DNA of 64,000 nucleotides from Sclerotiophoma versabilis. Lineage: Eukaryota > Ascomycota > Dothideomycetes > Pleosporales > Didymellaceae. The DNA lies in the NCBI GenBank assembly GCA_012274445.1, contig JAAROD010000090.1, forward strand, positions 434,001 through 498,000, read 5' to 3'. Position numbers and translations under genes: made by a program. How positions within the stretch are numbered: the first letter of the stretch is position 1; each line of letters opens with the position of its first letter. Under the pieces are notes generated by a model that worked only from the letters and a program-made list of their open reading frames with translations, made no database searches and was not told the DNA's origin. Positions 54,612 through 64,000 of the stretch are shown in pieces.

Positions 54612-57289
54612 ATGATGGGTGACAAGAAGAAGTCGAGCCATCGGCTCTCGAGCTTGTTCTCTCTAGGCAGCTCCTCAGAGCCTCAACAGAGCCATTCTGT
54701 GGCTTCGTCGGAATCCAGCGGCCGCCTTAGCAAAGTGAAGAACCGCATTTCTTCAGCAGCGTCCACGTCAGCACAGCAGTCTGCCACACACCTCACAGCG
54801 CCCGAATACCCTCCGCCATCGCCTCAGCGCCGCCAGTCACCTCCCAACCAGCTGACCATTCAGCCTGTAGGCCCACCGGCTCTCGAGCCTCTCGAGCCCC
54901 CTCCACACCTCGACGCCCCATCGCGCAGCTCATCCCCTGGCGGCTTTGGTAGCCGGCCAGGAACACCAAATCTGGAAGTGGGAAATGAGGGAAAACTGAA
55001 GAAGTTGAGGCGGAAGAGTGGGTTCTTCGGGGGCACCAACAGCAGTGTAACAGATGTCAGCCGTGCAGATGCCGCTGGTAACAACCCGCTTGCGTGGATT
55101 GTTGGGCACAAGGGCAAGGTGCCGTACAACCTGACGATGCTTTTGAATGGCGAGAAGGTGTGTTGCGCTTGTTGTTCGCGCTAGTTCCACGTGGAGAATG
55201 CTAATAGGGAGCACAGGTGCCTGAACTCTGGGACGACCAGGCTGATACCCTTGTGTACCTCTTTCCGCGCACCTCAGGCAAGGGTCCCTCCTTCCGCATC
55301 GACTCCTCGGTGTATGCAGCCTCACAATTGCTCACTCGCCTCGTACACGGGTCTTTGTACAGCGACGATGTTGGCGCACCTTCACACGAAGTCCCAGTCC
55401 GATCCTCCCGCCCAGTCTCGACGGAGATAGGCCAGGAGCATTCGCCCACTGCATCTCCAGACCAAAGCCAGGTAGACAGCTCAGAAGGTTCGAAGGGCTC
55501 TAGAGCGCTCAGCGATGCAATCGAGGACGACCATACCGAGAAGCACATGTACGTCCCAATAGCGCTGAGCTCGGACGACGCCGTCACTCCACAAGAGCCA
55601 CGCCTGAGCCAGAAAGACATCGACACATTGGTGACCTACCGCAACTTCTTCGCTTTCTTGATTGGACAGTCGCTTGTGGCTACATCAAGGCATTCGGACA
55701 TTTTCGACATCTTCTTGCGCATCGCCGACATTATGTCACATTATGCATTCTCCAACGTCGATGGATCCACATTCGGTGAAGTGGCCGCCTCGAGCTTTGA
55801 CAGCTACGTGGACGAGCTGAACATGGCAGACGTGAGGCAGAGTCGCGAAAAGACAATCGAAGCCATTGTCCTTGGCGAGAAGATGCGCTCCATGACCTTG
55901 TACACCGAGGGCTTTGTACATGCAGTTGGCAAGTACGACGACGTCAAGGGATTACAGTCACCCAAGTGGGAAATGGTCAGCCCGAAGACAGGGACGCGTA
56001 TGGCTCGAGCTGCGCTAGACTTGGACAATCGAGAGGCCAACATCAATCACAAGCTCAAAGACTTTGAGTTTGCCGCCATCTTCTCCGGTATCATGAACAG
56101 CGCCATGGCAGACGAGGGAAAGATGATTAATTTCAAGAGGTGGAGATCTGCTTTTATGAGCACACGAAGCTGGATGATTGACTACTACAAACACAAGTAC
56201 GGCTCGTGGTTGCCGAAAGCACGAAACAAAAAGAACAACCTGACAACCAACGGTCTTAACCGATTGGTCTTGCGGGACATGTATCGCGATCTCTCTAGCC
56301 TGTACGATCTGCTTGTTGACAGGACCAACTTGACGAACAGAACTGCCGACGGCTTCATTGTAGAGGATGAAGGTATGGGTTTTGTGGCTGTCAACGCCCG
56401 CGCTATGCGCAAAGCACTCAGCGAGTACGATCGTAGCACACCGCCTGTGCAGCCGCCAATTCCGTTCGACCTGCCGTTGTATCCCACCCTCAAGGGCCTG
56501 AGATCAGACTATCCTACTGGAGATGAGAAGAAGGACGCCAAAGCGCGAGGCAAGAAGCTGAAGAGCGAGGAGATTGGCAAGGTGCTGCAAAACGCCACCA
56601 ACGCGGATGCGCGACAGATGACACCTTTCCTGGAGTCTTTTCTCGCTTTTGAAAAGAAGCAAGCTTCAGGTTCGACCATGGATGAGCTGTGGGAGCTTCG
56701 AAGCGGACAATGGCTGTTTGCTTATGCAGTCATTCAATCATTGCCTATGCTGGTAGTCGACGCGCCCGGAGTACGATTCACTGAAGGTGTGGAGTACTTT
56801 CTGTGCGAAGTTCCACGCAGTGGCGTACCTTGGGTCCGTGAAGACACAACCAGAGCCCGAACATGGTTTGGTGTCCAAGGAGGTGCTCAGATGGTGAGTC
56901 TGCCAACTGATGTCGTTGAGCATGGTGTCGAAGGCGTCTTCCGCCGCTCGCATTGTTGGAAGAGGGCGCAAGAGTGGGCTGCACACGACACACTGCTCAA
57001 CGCAGCTATGCAGGAGCTCAACGGTGCTGCTGCGCCTCTGCCTCCACCTGGGATGCTTGACCCTTCTTCAGCCCAGCTGCGACCCCGGTCGCAAAGCCCT
57101 CACGACCAGAATAAGCGCAACAGCGTCATGAACCTTGGACTCGAGGCTCTGCCTTTGCCACCTGGCATTGCACCACCTACCACTTCGACTATAAACCGAC
57201 CGCAGTCGAGCAGTGACCCCAGCAGAACGTTCGATGCTATCCTTGGAGCTTCACCACCCAATCCCAAGGACAAGAAGAAGAAAAGATGA
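54612..57289 (+). CDS. Large conserved filamentous-fungal protein (DUF8004-like)
   Basis: 872 residues, two exons, intron 55158-55216. The first 160 residues are Ser/Pro rich and disordered with an SH3-ligand-like PPP content. A block beginning NPLAWIVGHKGKVPYNLTMLLNGEKVPELWDDQADTLVYLFP spans the intron and confirms it. After an acidic Ser-rich linker, a mostly helical region (about 320-560) includes TYRNFFAFLIGQSLVAT, FSNVDGSTFGEV and AFMSTRSWMIDYY. A final globular part (QWLFAYAVIQSLPMLVVDAPG...GVEYFLCEVPR) precedes a Pro-rich, Lys-rich tail. No signal peptide or membrane helix. I recall such proteins annotated as DUF8004; the label is from memory and unverified. Function unknown. ATG 54612 is taken; 54615 is an equal alternative. 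Confidence 0.82.
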
Positions 57290-57696
57290 TCAACTCATTA
57301 ACGCGATATTCACGGTCTGGATTGCGAGAAGTGCTCGGCTATGTTTGCCAACTTGCATATACCACCTGCGTGGCATTGTTTTTAGACTTTTAGCGACATC
57401 GCATGTGTTTTGAATTGGAAAGGATAATACCAAGATACCTAAGAAGCATGGAAGCAAATTCTATATAGCGACTGCAATAAGATATCTTTACATACGGTTG
57501 CAGCTTCCGTAGTTTATGTGCTGCTCGGGATTGGTTGTTCTTCAAAGCTCACCGCCGATCTCGCCGATATCACTAATTTGGTTCGATTGCGACGTTGAGT
57601 TATCGGGCGCAACAACGCACTCCTCCGCCAAACTCACCTAAGAAGCTTGCGCAAGATCCACAAGGCTGCAATTGCCTTAGACAATTACTCACAGCC
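57290..57696. other. Intergenic: sideroflexin promoter
   Basis: About 400 bp without a gene; no recognisable element. Confidence 0.5.
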
Positions 57697-58981
57697 ATGA
57701 CATCTTCTCTACCTGGAACGCGCGACCTCCCAAGCTCTCAGTACGACCTCACCACGTACTGGGGTCGCGTGCAGCACGCCGCCAACATTTCAGATCCGAG
57801 GTGAGACAGCTGCGCAACGATTGTTATGATGTTGGATATGGGGAAGTGGTGAGTCCACGACCTTTGGCTTGTTTGTTTGGTTGTATATGTGCTCTCTCAT
57901 GTACACGCCAACCATGCTATGACTGTTCAGCAACACCTTCAAGCCGCATCGCTGATCACACGATACGCAGAACCCTCTTCACATCCTCCGCTGGCCTCGA
58001 GAATGCCAAACAAGTCGTCACCGCATACAAGACGGGCAAGGTCCACGAGATGACGCCTGAGCTATGGAAAGCAAAGAAGGTCATCGATTCGACAATACAC
58101 CCGGGTATGCGCAATTGGTAGTGAAGACACGGGATCGAAGGCTGATAGCAAGCAAGACACGGGCGAGCCAGTCCTTCTGCCATTCCGCATGTCGTCTTTT
58201 GTGCTTTCCAATTTGATCGTCACAGGTGGCATGCTCACACCCAATCTCACGGTACGGAGCACGTCAATGGAAAGAGGGTTCAGAAGCTAAGGGGTGGCAG
58301 ACAGCAGGAACACTCGGCTGGCAGGTAGCCAACCAGTCGCTCAACGTCGCCATCAACTATTCCAACGCCAACAAAGCCACACCGCTCTCCACAGCAACAA
58401 TCGCCAAGTCGTACTTCCTCGCCGTCAGCGCGTCGTGCGGTGTTGCATACGGGCTGAACGCCGTGGTTCCACGCCTAAAGAGCCTCTCTCCCAATGCAAA
58501 GCTCATCGCCGGTCGCCTTGTCCCTTTCGCAGCCGTCGCCTTCGCGGGTGTATTGAACGTCTTCCTCATGCGCGGCGAGGAGATCAAGTATGGCATCCCC
58601 ATCTTCCCGGTCTTGACCGACGAAGAGAAGAAGCGTGTAGAGACAGGTGATTTGGAAGTCAAGCCGCTTGGCAAGAGTAAAAAGGCAGCGACAATCGCGG
58701 TGGGAGAGACAGCTATCAGTCGTGTGCTCAACGCGACTCCAATCATGGTCCTGCCGCCTTTGATCCTGGTCAGGCTGCAGAAGACTGAGTGGTTGAAGCA
58801 GAGGCCGAGGATGACTACGCCGGTCAACCTGGGACTGATCTTCGCTACGAGTATTTTTGCGCTGCCGCTGGCTCTCGGTGCATTCCCCCAGAGAGAGAGC
58901 GTGAGTGCAACTTCATTAGAGCCCGAGTTCCATGCCTGCGGTGGCAAGGACGGGAAAGTCGAGTTCAACCGTGGAATCTGA
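57697..58981 (+). CDS. FSF1: Sideroflexin, mitochondrial serine/amino-acid carrier (Fsf1-like)
   Basis: Inner-membrane mitochondrial carrier; human SFXN1 imports serine for one-carbon metabolism. 340 residues from four exons, introns 57801-57970, 58105-58156 and 58252-58291. Family marks: the N-terminal DLPSSQYDLTTYWGRVQHAANISDPR, then TLFTSSAGLENAKQ across intron 1, the STIHPDTGEPVLLPFRMSSFV motif formed across intron 2, WQVANQSLNVAINYSNANKATP, four to five hydrophobic segments, and a C-terminal VEFNRGI. Length and order match fungal sideroflexins. Intron 3 is only 40 nt with a GTACGG donor and CTAAG acceptor, near the lower limit for fungi, but it is the only removal I found that restores GWQTAGTLGWQ in frame. 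No presequence, as expected. Confidence 0.92.
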
Positions 58982-59602
58982 GCAACCAGCTTTCGCACTT
59001 GAATTGTCACACGACTGCTACCAGGACACGTAACCGCGGCAAAGATTAGTAGGCGTCATTTTTGCCAATGTTCAGGTTAAACAACCATGGGAGTCTTGCC
59101 AGCTGCGGCGAAGCGAGACCCCCGATTGGTCAGAGAAGTTCGAGGACACGAAGGAAGCAACAAGAATTCAATAGACTTGACTAGATTCAAACAGATGGCC
59201 TGCAGAGTGTTTCAGGCACCGGCAGTTACATGCAGTAATATAAGCTTGACAAGCATTGATCCAATTTGCTTTTGTGACTCGTGAGGGTTGGCATTCGCCC
59301 GCTGTCAATGTGGCCTTTCATCGACGTTGGCGCCAGCGTGTCATAAAGCTCCGCCGATCATTTAAGCTACACCTCGCCGAAACACGTTGTCCCTCACGCT
59401 GCATGTACCACAGTACTGCACACCTCACTGCACTTTTCCATTCTTTGGGATAGACTCCCTTTCACTTCTCTTTGACGTTTAGCATCTCGAGCCTGCTGCG
59501 AGTGTTCGATACCTATCATCTCCCCGCGCTGTTCGCGGCATCCCACCACGAGCCCTCTCCACTGCCACACTGCAACTTCCCTCACACATCACCTGCTCAC
59601 AC
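58982..59602. other. Intergenic: Lhs1 promoter
   Basis: About 620 bp containing a candidate unfolded-protein-response element (59334-59342) and a CT-rich leader before the ATG at 59603. No gene seen. Confidence 0.5.
59334..59342 (+). promoter_or_regulatory. Candidate unfolded-protein-response element (UPRE)
   Basis: CAGCGTGTC, 261 bp before the Lhs1 start codon, is identical to the core of the yeast KAR2 UPRE bound by Hac1. It does not fit the HacA consensus as I remember it for aspergilli, so function is uncertain. Its position upstream of an ER chaperone gene is what one would expect. Confidence 0.4.
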
Positions 59603-62600
59603 ATGATGACGCCTCCAGGACGCCGGCGGAACAGTCTCTCCCCCGCAGCAATGTTGCTCGGCCTGCTCTTCCTCTTCTCGTCTACCGCCTCTGCTGCATC
59701 AGCAGTGCTGGGCGTGGACTTGGGTACCGAGTACATCAAAGCTGCCCTCGTCAAGCCTGGTGTGCCCCTGGAAATCGTCCTCACCAAAGACTCGCGCCGC
59801 AAAGAGACCTCTGCCGTTGCGTTCAAGCCTGCCAAGAGCGGCGCTCTTCCTCAAGGCTCGTTTCCTGAGCGATTCTATGGCGCCGATGCCATTGCCCTTC
59901 AGGCCCGCTTCCCCGGCGACGTATACCCCAATCTGAAGCATCTCCTAGGTGTCTCCAGCGATAGTGATGCGGTCAAGGTCTACAACGGAAGGTACCCTGC
60001 GATCGAGGTCACAGGTACAGAGGGACGCAAGACGGTCAGCTTCAAGAGCAGCATCTTCTCCGCCGAAGAGGAGAAGAACTTCTCTATCGAGGAGGTGCTT
60101 GGGATGGTCCTCAAGAATGTGCGCGAGAACGCGAAGGCCTTGGCTGGTACCGGCTACGATGTACAGGAAGTTGTCTTCACGGTCCCTCCATTCTACACAG
60201 TCGAGGAGAGGCGCGCGCTTGAAGTTTCTGCGAGACTGGCTGGCTTTAAGGTCCTCAGCGTTGTCAGCGATGGCGTCGCTGTCGGTATCAACTATGCGAC
60301 TAGCAGGACATTCCCCACCGTCAACGGCAAGGAGCCCGGCAAGCCAGAGGTCAACCTTGTGTTCGATATGGGCGCTGGATCTGCTTCTGCAACTATTCTG
60401 CAGTTCCAGGGCAGGACTGTCAAGGATGTCGGCAAGCGCAACAAGACTGTTCAGGAAGTCAACGTTCTCGGAGCTAGCTGGGACAGGACACTTGGAGGTG
60501 ATGCGCTAAATTCGCTCATAGTCGACGATATGGTCAACACTTTCCTCCAGCTGCCGGCCGCGAAGAGCGCCTCCATCACCGCCGAGAAGGTCAAGAACCA
60601 CGGACGTACCGCTGCAAAGCTGTTCAAGGAGGCTGAGAGGATCCGACAAGTGCTCAGCGCCAACCAGGCTACACAAGCTTCCTTCGAATCCCTTTTCGAG
60701 GATGTCGACTTCAAGTACAAGCTCGATCGCACAAGGTTCGAGCAGCTCGCCACTGACATCTCCGCCCGCGTCGATACTCCCATCAAGCAGGCTTTGGAGA
60801 AAGCCGGTCTGACTATCAAGGATATCGACTCCGTTATTGTCCATGGTGGTGCCACTCGCACACCCTTCGTACAGGCTCGTCTCGAGGCTCTGGCCGGAAA
60901 GGAGAGGATCAGAGCCAATGTCAACTCCGACGAGGCCGCTGTCTTTGGCGCAGCATTCAAGGCTGCCGGTCTGAGCCCCTCGTTCCGTGTTAAGGAAATC
61001 CGCGACTCGGACACCCAGGGCTACAGCCACGGCATCGAGTACAAGCACAACCTCAAGACTAAGGATCAGAAGATCTTCACTCCCAGCACTAGGCTCGGCG
61101 CTACAAAAGATTTGCCTTTCAACATGATGGGCGAGTTCGAGTTCACCGTCTACCAGTCCGTCCCCGGAGCCGATGGCAAGGAGACTAAGGAGCCTACCCT
61201 CCTGTTCAAGAGTCTCAACTTGACCAGCACCGTCACCAAGCTAATTGACACTGATGGTTGCGACCGCGATTCCTTCAACAACTACGTCCAAGTCAGACTC
61301 AGCCCTATCACTGGCACACCAGAGGTCACATCTGCCTGGGTAACGTGCGAAGCCACTGATGAGAGCAAGGGTGGCATCGTTGATGGTGTCAAGAACCTGT
61401 TCGGAATGGGCGGTAAGAAGGACCAAGAGGCTTTGAAGGAGGGCGAGAGCTCTTCTGAGTCTGCATCTGCTTCCTCGTCTTCGTCGAAGTCTTCTAAGGC
61501 CTCCGAGTCCTCGTCTGCCGCGGCTGCTGAAGCCTCCGATAATGGAAAGCCTAAGAAGAAGACTGTCAAGTCTGCCATTACCTACGACGTCAAGCAGCTT
61601 GGCTATGAGAAGCATGCCCGCAAGGATTTCAAGAAGATGCAGGATAGGTAAGGACCGATCGTGCTTGAGATGTCTTTCTTTATGCTAACACAATCCAGAC
61701 TCGCCGCTTTTGATGCCTCTGACAAAGCGCGCCGCGTCCGCGAGGAAGTCCTCAACTCGCTCGAAGCTTACACTTACCGTGCTCGCGACTACTTTGAGGA
61801 CGATGACTTCGCTGCTGTTTCTACTGAGGCTGTCCGCACCGAGCTTGAGAACAAGCTCAATGCTGCCTCCGAATGGGTCTACTCTGAGGGGCCCAACGCT
61901 GACGAGAAGACACTCCGTGCTAAGCTCAAGGAGCTCGAAGACATTGTCAACCCTATTCTTCGCCGCAGGCGTGAGTCCTGGAAGCGTCCCGGTGCTATCA
62001 CTGATCTTGAGGAGACTATTGGCGGTATGAAGGAAGTCGTTGAGCTTGTCAACAATCAGATCGCCGAGCGAGCTGCCTACCTCACTAAAAGCGCATCTTC
62101 ATCCTCCGCTACTCCTTCCCCATCTCCCTCTGTCGACCCACTTGACGAGCTTGAGGAAGGTGACCTCGAGGCCGCCCCCTCCGCTTCCGCCACCCCTGAG
62201 ATCGAAGAGGTACCAGAGATCTACACCGAGGAGGACCGCACAAAGATCGAGGACGTGACCGAGAAGGCAAGGAAATGGCTCGACGAGACCCGGGCCAAGC
62301 AAGACAAGCTCCAAGGTCATGATGAGCCCGTTCTGACTGTTGAGGAGCTCAAGTACTACAAGAAGCAGCTTGACGACGTCGTCATGGAGATGATGATGAA
62401 GAAGATGAAGCACTTCAAGCCCCCCAAAGCAAAGGCTACACCCAAGCCCAAAGCCAAGAAGTCCTCCAAGGTGAAGAAGAGCAAGGGTGCTTCCAAGTCG
62501 GAGAAGCCCACGGAGACTCCCGTCGCTCCCAAACAAGCCGAGACTGAGACCGAGAAGCCTGATTCTCAGGCGAAGACTGAGAATGATGGGCCGACTGAGC

Positions 62601-62695
62601 AGGAGTTGAGGGAGGCGCTTGAGAATGCGGGTGTTGAGTGGGATCCGGAGAAGTACAAGAACTACGTGGGAAAGGATAAGCACGATGAGCTGTAA
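59603..62695 (+). CDS. LHS1: ER lumenal Hsp70-like chaperone Lhs1 (Grp170/HYOU1)
   Basis: Large Hsp70-family protein of the ER lumen; in yeast it is a nucleotide-exchange factor for Kar2/BiP and helps translocation. 1013 residues; one intron 61648-61698 joins KMQDR to LAAFDASDKARR. The signal peptide (about 1-31) has a LLGLLFLFSSTASAASA core. The ATPase domain starts VLGVDLGTEYIKAALVKPG; other marks are VFTVPPFYTVEERRAL, VLSVVSDGVAVGINY, LVFDMGAGSASATIL and DSVIVHGGATRTPFVQ. A Ser/Ala/Lys-rich acidic loop (about 615-655) replaces the compact substrate lid. A long helical C-terminal half with Lys-rich stretches ends in HDEL, the ER-retrieval signal. Length and organisation fit Lhs1 and exclude canonical BiP (about 670 residues). 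Confidence 0.95.
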
Positions 62696-62896
62696 AATGC
62701 CGCAATCAGTCAAAGATGATGTAGTATATGTATTTTGAGCGAATAGAAGAGATTATACCTGCGATGTACGAAATGTTCAGATGGTCACTTGTCCTGTTTG
62801 GTTGCGACCAGGGTTACGTACGGTGTTTACAGAGCAGATGTATGGTTGAAGTCAATCATGAATAAAGCCGGTACTTTGCAAAGTCCTGTTCCCGGC

Positions 62897-63325
62897 CTAC
62901 AAGGCAGCATTGTCGCCTTCTGAAAAGACGACAATACCCGAGTTGACTATCAGCAACGCTTCACACACATCCTTCCAGGCAACAAAACGAACACGACATA
63001 CGCCGAGATTTGTCGGTTTGGGGATGCAGATGCATCGTCCGCAGACATTGCAGTTGATGGCGACATTCCACCAACCATCTATCTCCCCAAGACCGCAAAG
63101 GGTAGAGGTGCGATAGTCGTACCAATCTATGACGCTGTAGACAACACGCGAAGACCCGCACAGAGAATATGGTATCTGCCCGAGAGCGTTTGACCCAACA
63201 CAACCCAACCCAACACAACACAACACAGTAGAATGTCGAAAAGTTTTAAAACCCGTGGAATACGAGAGAGTGACTATAGTGTCCAAAGGGAGATAGCCGG
63301 CGAGGTATCCACGTGTAAAGTCCAA
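62897..63325 (-). CDS. Doubtful cysteine-rich ORF
   Basis: 142-codon frame. The last 75 residues (from about DWYDYRTSTLCGLGEIDGWW) have regular hydrophobic spacing and several cysteines (NCNVCGRCICIP), which looks more coding-like than the first half. The first half runs across a simple repeat, so the true start or an upstream exon may differ. No signal peptide and no known domain. It could equally be a chance frame. Confidence 0.22.
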   Translation of the reverse strand: MDFTRGYLAGYLPLDTIVTLSYSTGFKTFRHSTVLCCVGLGCVGSNALGQIPYSLCGSSRVVYSVIDWYDYRTSTLCGLGEIDGWWNVAINCNVCGRCICIPKPTNLGVCRVRFVAWKDVCEALLIVNSGIVVFSEGDNAAL

Positions 63326-63842
63326 GGAATGTATAGATGGGTGTTTAGTAAGATAAAAGATAAAAAATAATAGTATTTATAATTATAATCCATGCTGTTG
63401 TCTGTGATGTTAATTCGTATCTGTGTTGTTGTTGTTTTTTGGCAAAGCAGCAGGAGGAGATGATGTCGTACTTGTGCTCTTGGATATCAACGGCGGGCTT
63501 TGATAGTAATGAGATGAATGGATAGTGTCTGGTGTAGTTACGGTGGTGCGTTCTGGTTGGAATTGAGGTTGCGAGTGGAAACAGATATATAGGATATGAA
63601 ATGATAGGATATGAAATGTGCCTTGATGGGGTTCAGTCACGGCATGTTCGTGAGTGTGTAGTTTGAGACTCAGCGTCTTGTGTGTGTGAAGTGAATATTC
63701 GAGCACAGCAACAAAATGCAGGTAATGAAACGCACAGCCAAGTGATGCAAAGACGATGAATTCCCACATTTTATTCACATCTCATCTTATATCGCATTAT
63801 ACCGTCTCATCTCCATCATCCCATCTCCACTCATCTAATTCC

Positions 63843-63885
63843 CCAAGCGCCATGAAAGAAAAATTTCCAAGCGGCATGAAAGAAA
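63843..63885. repeat. 24-bp-period direct repeat, two copies
   Basis: Nineteen bases (CCAAGCGCCATGAAAGAAA) at 63843-63861 recur at 63867-63885 with one change. No gene overlaps. Confidence 0.7.
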
Positions 63886-64000
63886 GACAGCCAAGCAAAG
63901 GACAAAGGCAGGGGCAGCGAATAAGGAGGGTTGTATGGAGAAGAAGCGGAATGAGCGGAATAGGTGAAAGAAGCGAAATGAAGCAAAGTACGAGGGGATA

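Larger units (their letters stand above)
62696..64000. other. Right-end intergenic region
   Basis: About 1.3 kb with an AACACA/AACCC simple repeat (63196-63229), AT-rich sequence 63,330-63,420, a TC-rich run near 63,780-63,840 and a 24-bp direct repeat (63843-63885). The only long frame is the weak minus-strand ORF 62897-63325. Confidence 0.5.

Noticed and set aside
59603..62695. Calling the ER Hsp70 BiP/Kar2
   Set aside because: Length (1013 residues), divergent ATPase motifs and the long Lys-rich C-terminal half fit Lhs1/Grp170.
62099..62713. 204-codon Leu-rich minus-strand ORF
   Set aside because: Antisense to the Lhs1 C-terminal half; Leu/Gly content mirrors Lys/Glu codons.

Overview
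This window is nuclear DNA from a filamentous ascomycete. The genes carry short (about 40-65 bp) GT-AG introns with CTAAC/CTGAC-like branch sites, sit on both strands, and encode typical fungal products: a Zn2Cys6 regulator, a CE5 cutinase-like esterase, a GH55 glucanase, an NB-ARC/TPR protein and an HDEL-tagged ER chaperone. The gene set and the RIP-like decay of one block fit a Dothideomycete, probably Pleosporales. The taxonomic placement is inference; I could not run any search.

Layout. 1-8.7 kb holds the 3' part of a peroxisomal acyl-CoA thioesterase, a Zn2Cys6 regulator, mitochondrial 3-oxoacid CoA-transferase and an ACS-type MFS carrier, all on + and possibly one acid-catabolic neighbourhood. 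9-13.8 kb has a disordered His/Ser-repeat protein and a Sac2-like phosphoinositide phosphatase. 16.2-21.6 kb has a hexose transporter, a short-chain dehydrogenase, a MITE-like element with perfect 35-bp inverted repeats, and a secreted PI-PLC-like enzyme. 22.1-31.0 kb is a minus-strand run: PHD-finger protein, unknown protein, small disordered protein, RBM39-like splicing factor and Scs7-like fatty acid 2-hydroxylase.

31.9-37.7 kb is a gene-poor island with decayed coding sequence, including a dehydrogenase pseudogene whose lesions look RIP-like. At its right edge lies a cutinase-family esterase (+). Next is a seven-exon minus-strand gene (38.8-43.1 kb) that I reassembled into a 1319-residue fungal NLR-like protein: alpha/beta-hydrolase, NB-ARC and TPR regions. 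A tiny putative membrane-protein gene is transcribed divergently from it.

44.5-64 kb is mostly housekeeping: Pus7, the GH55 glucanase, an unknown small ORF, a PLP aminotransferase with a 15-nt microexon, a large conserved fungal protein, sideroflexin, and the ER Hsp70-like chaperone Lhs1, which has a candidate unfolded-protein-response element upstream.

All spliced models were built by hand from splice signals and frame continuity. Each multi-exon length given here is divisible by three. I saw no tRNA, rRNA or CRISPR.
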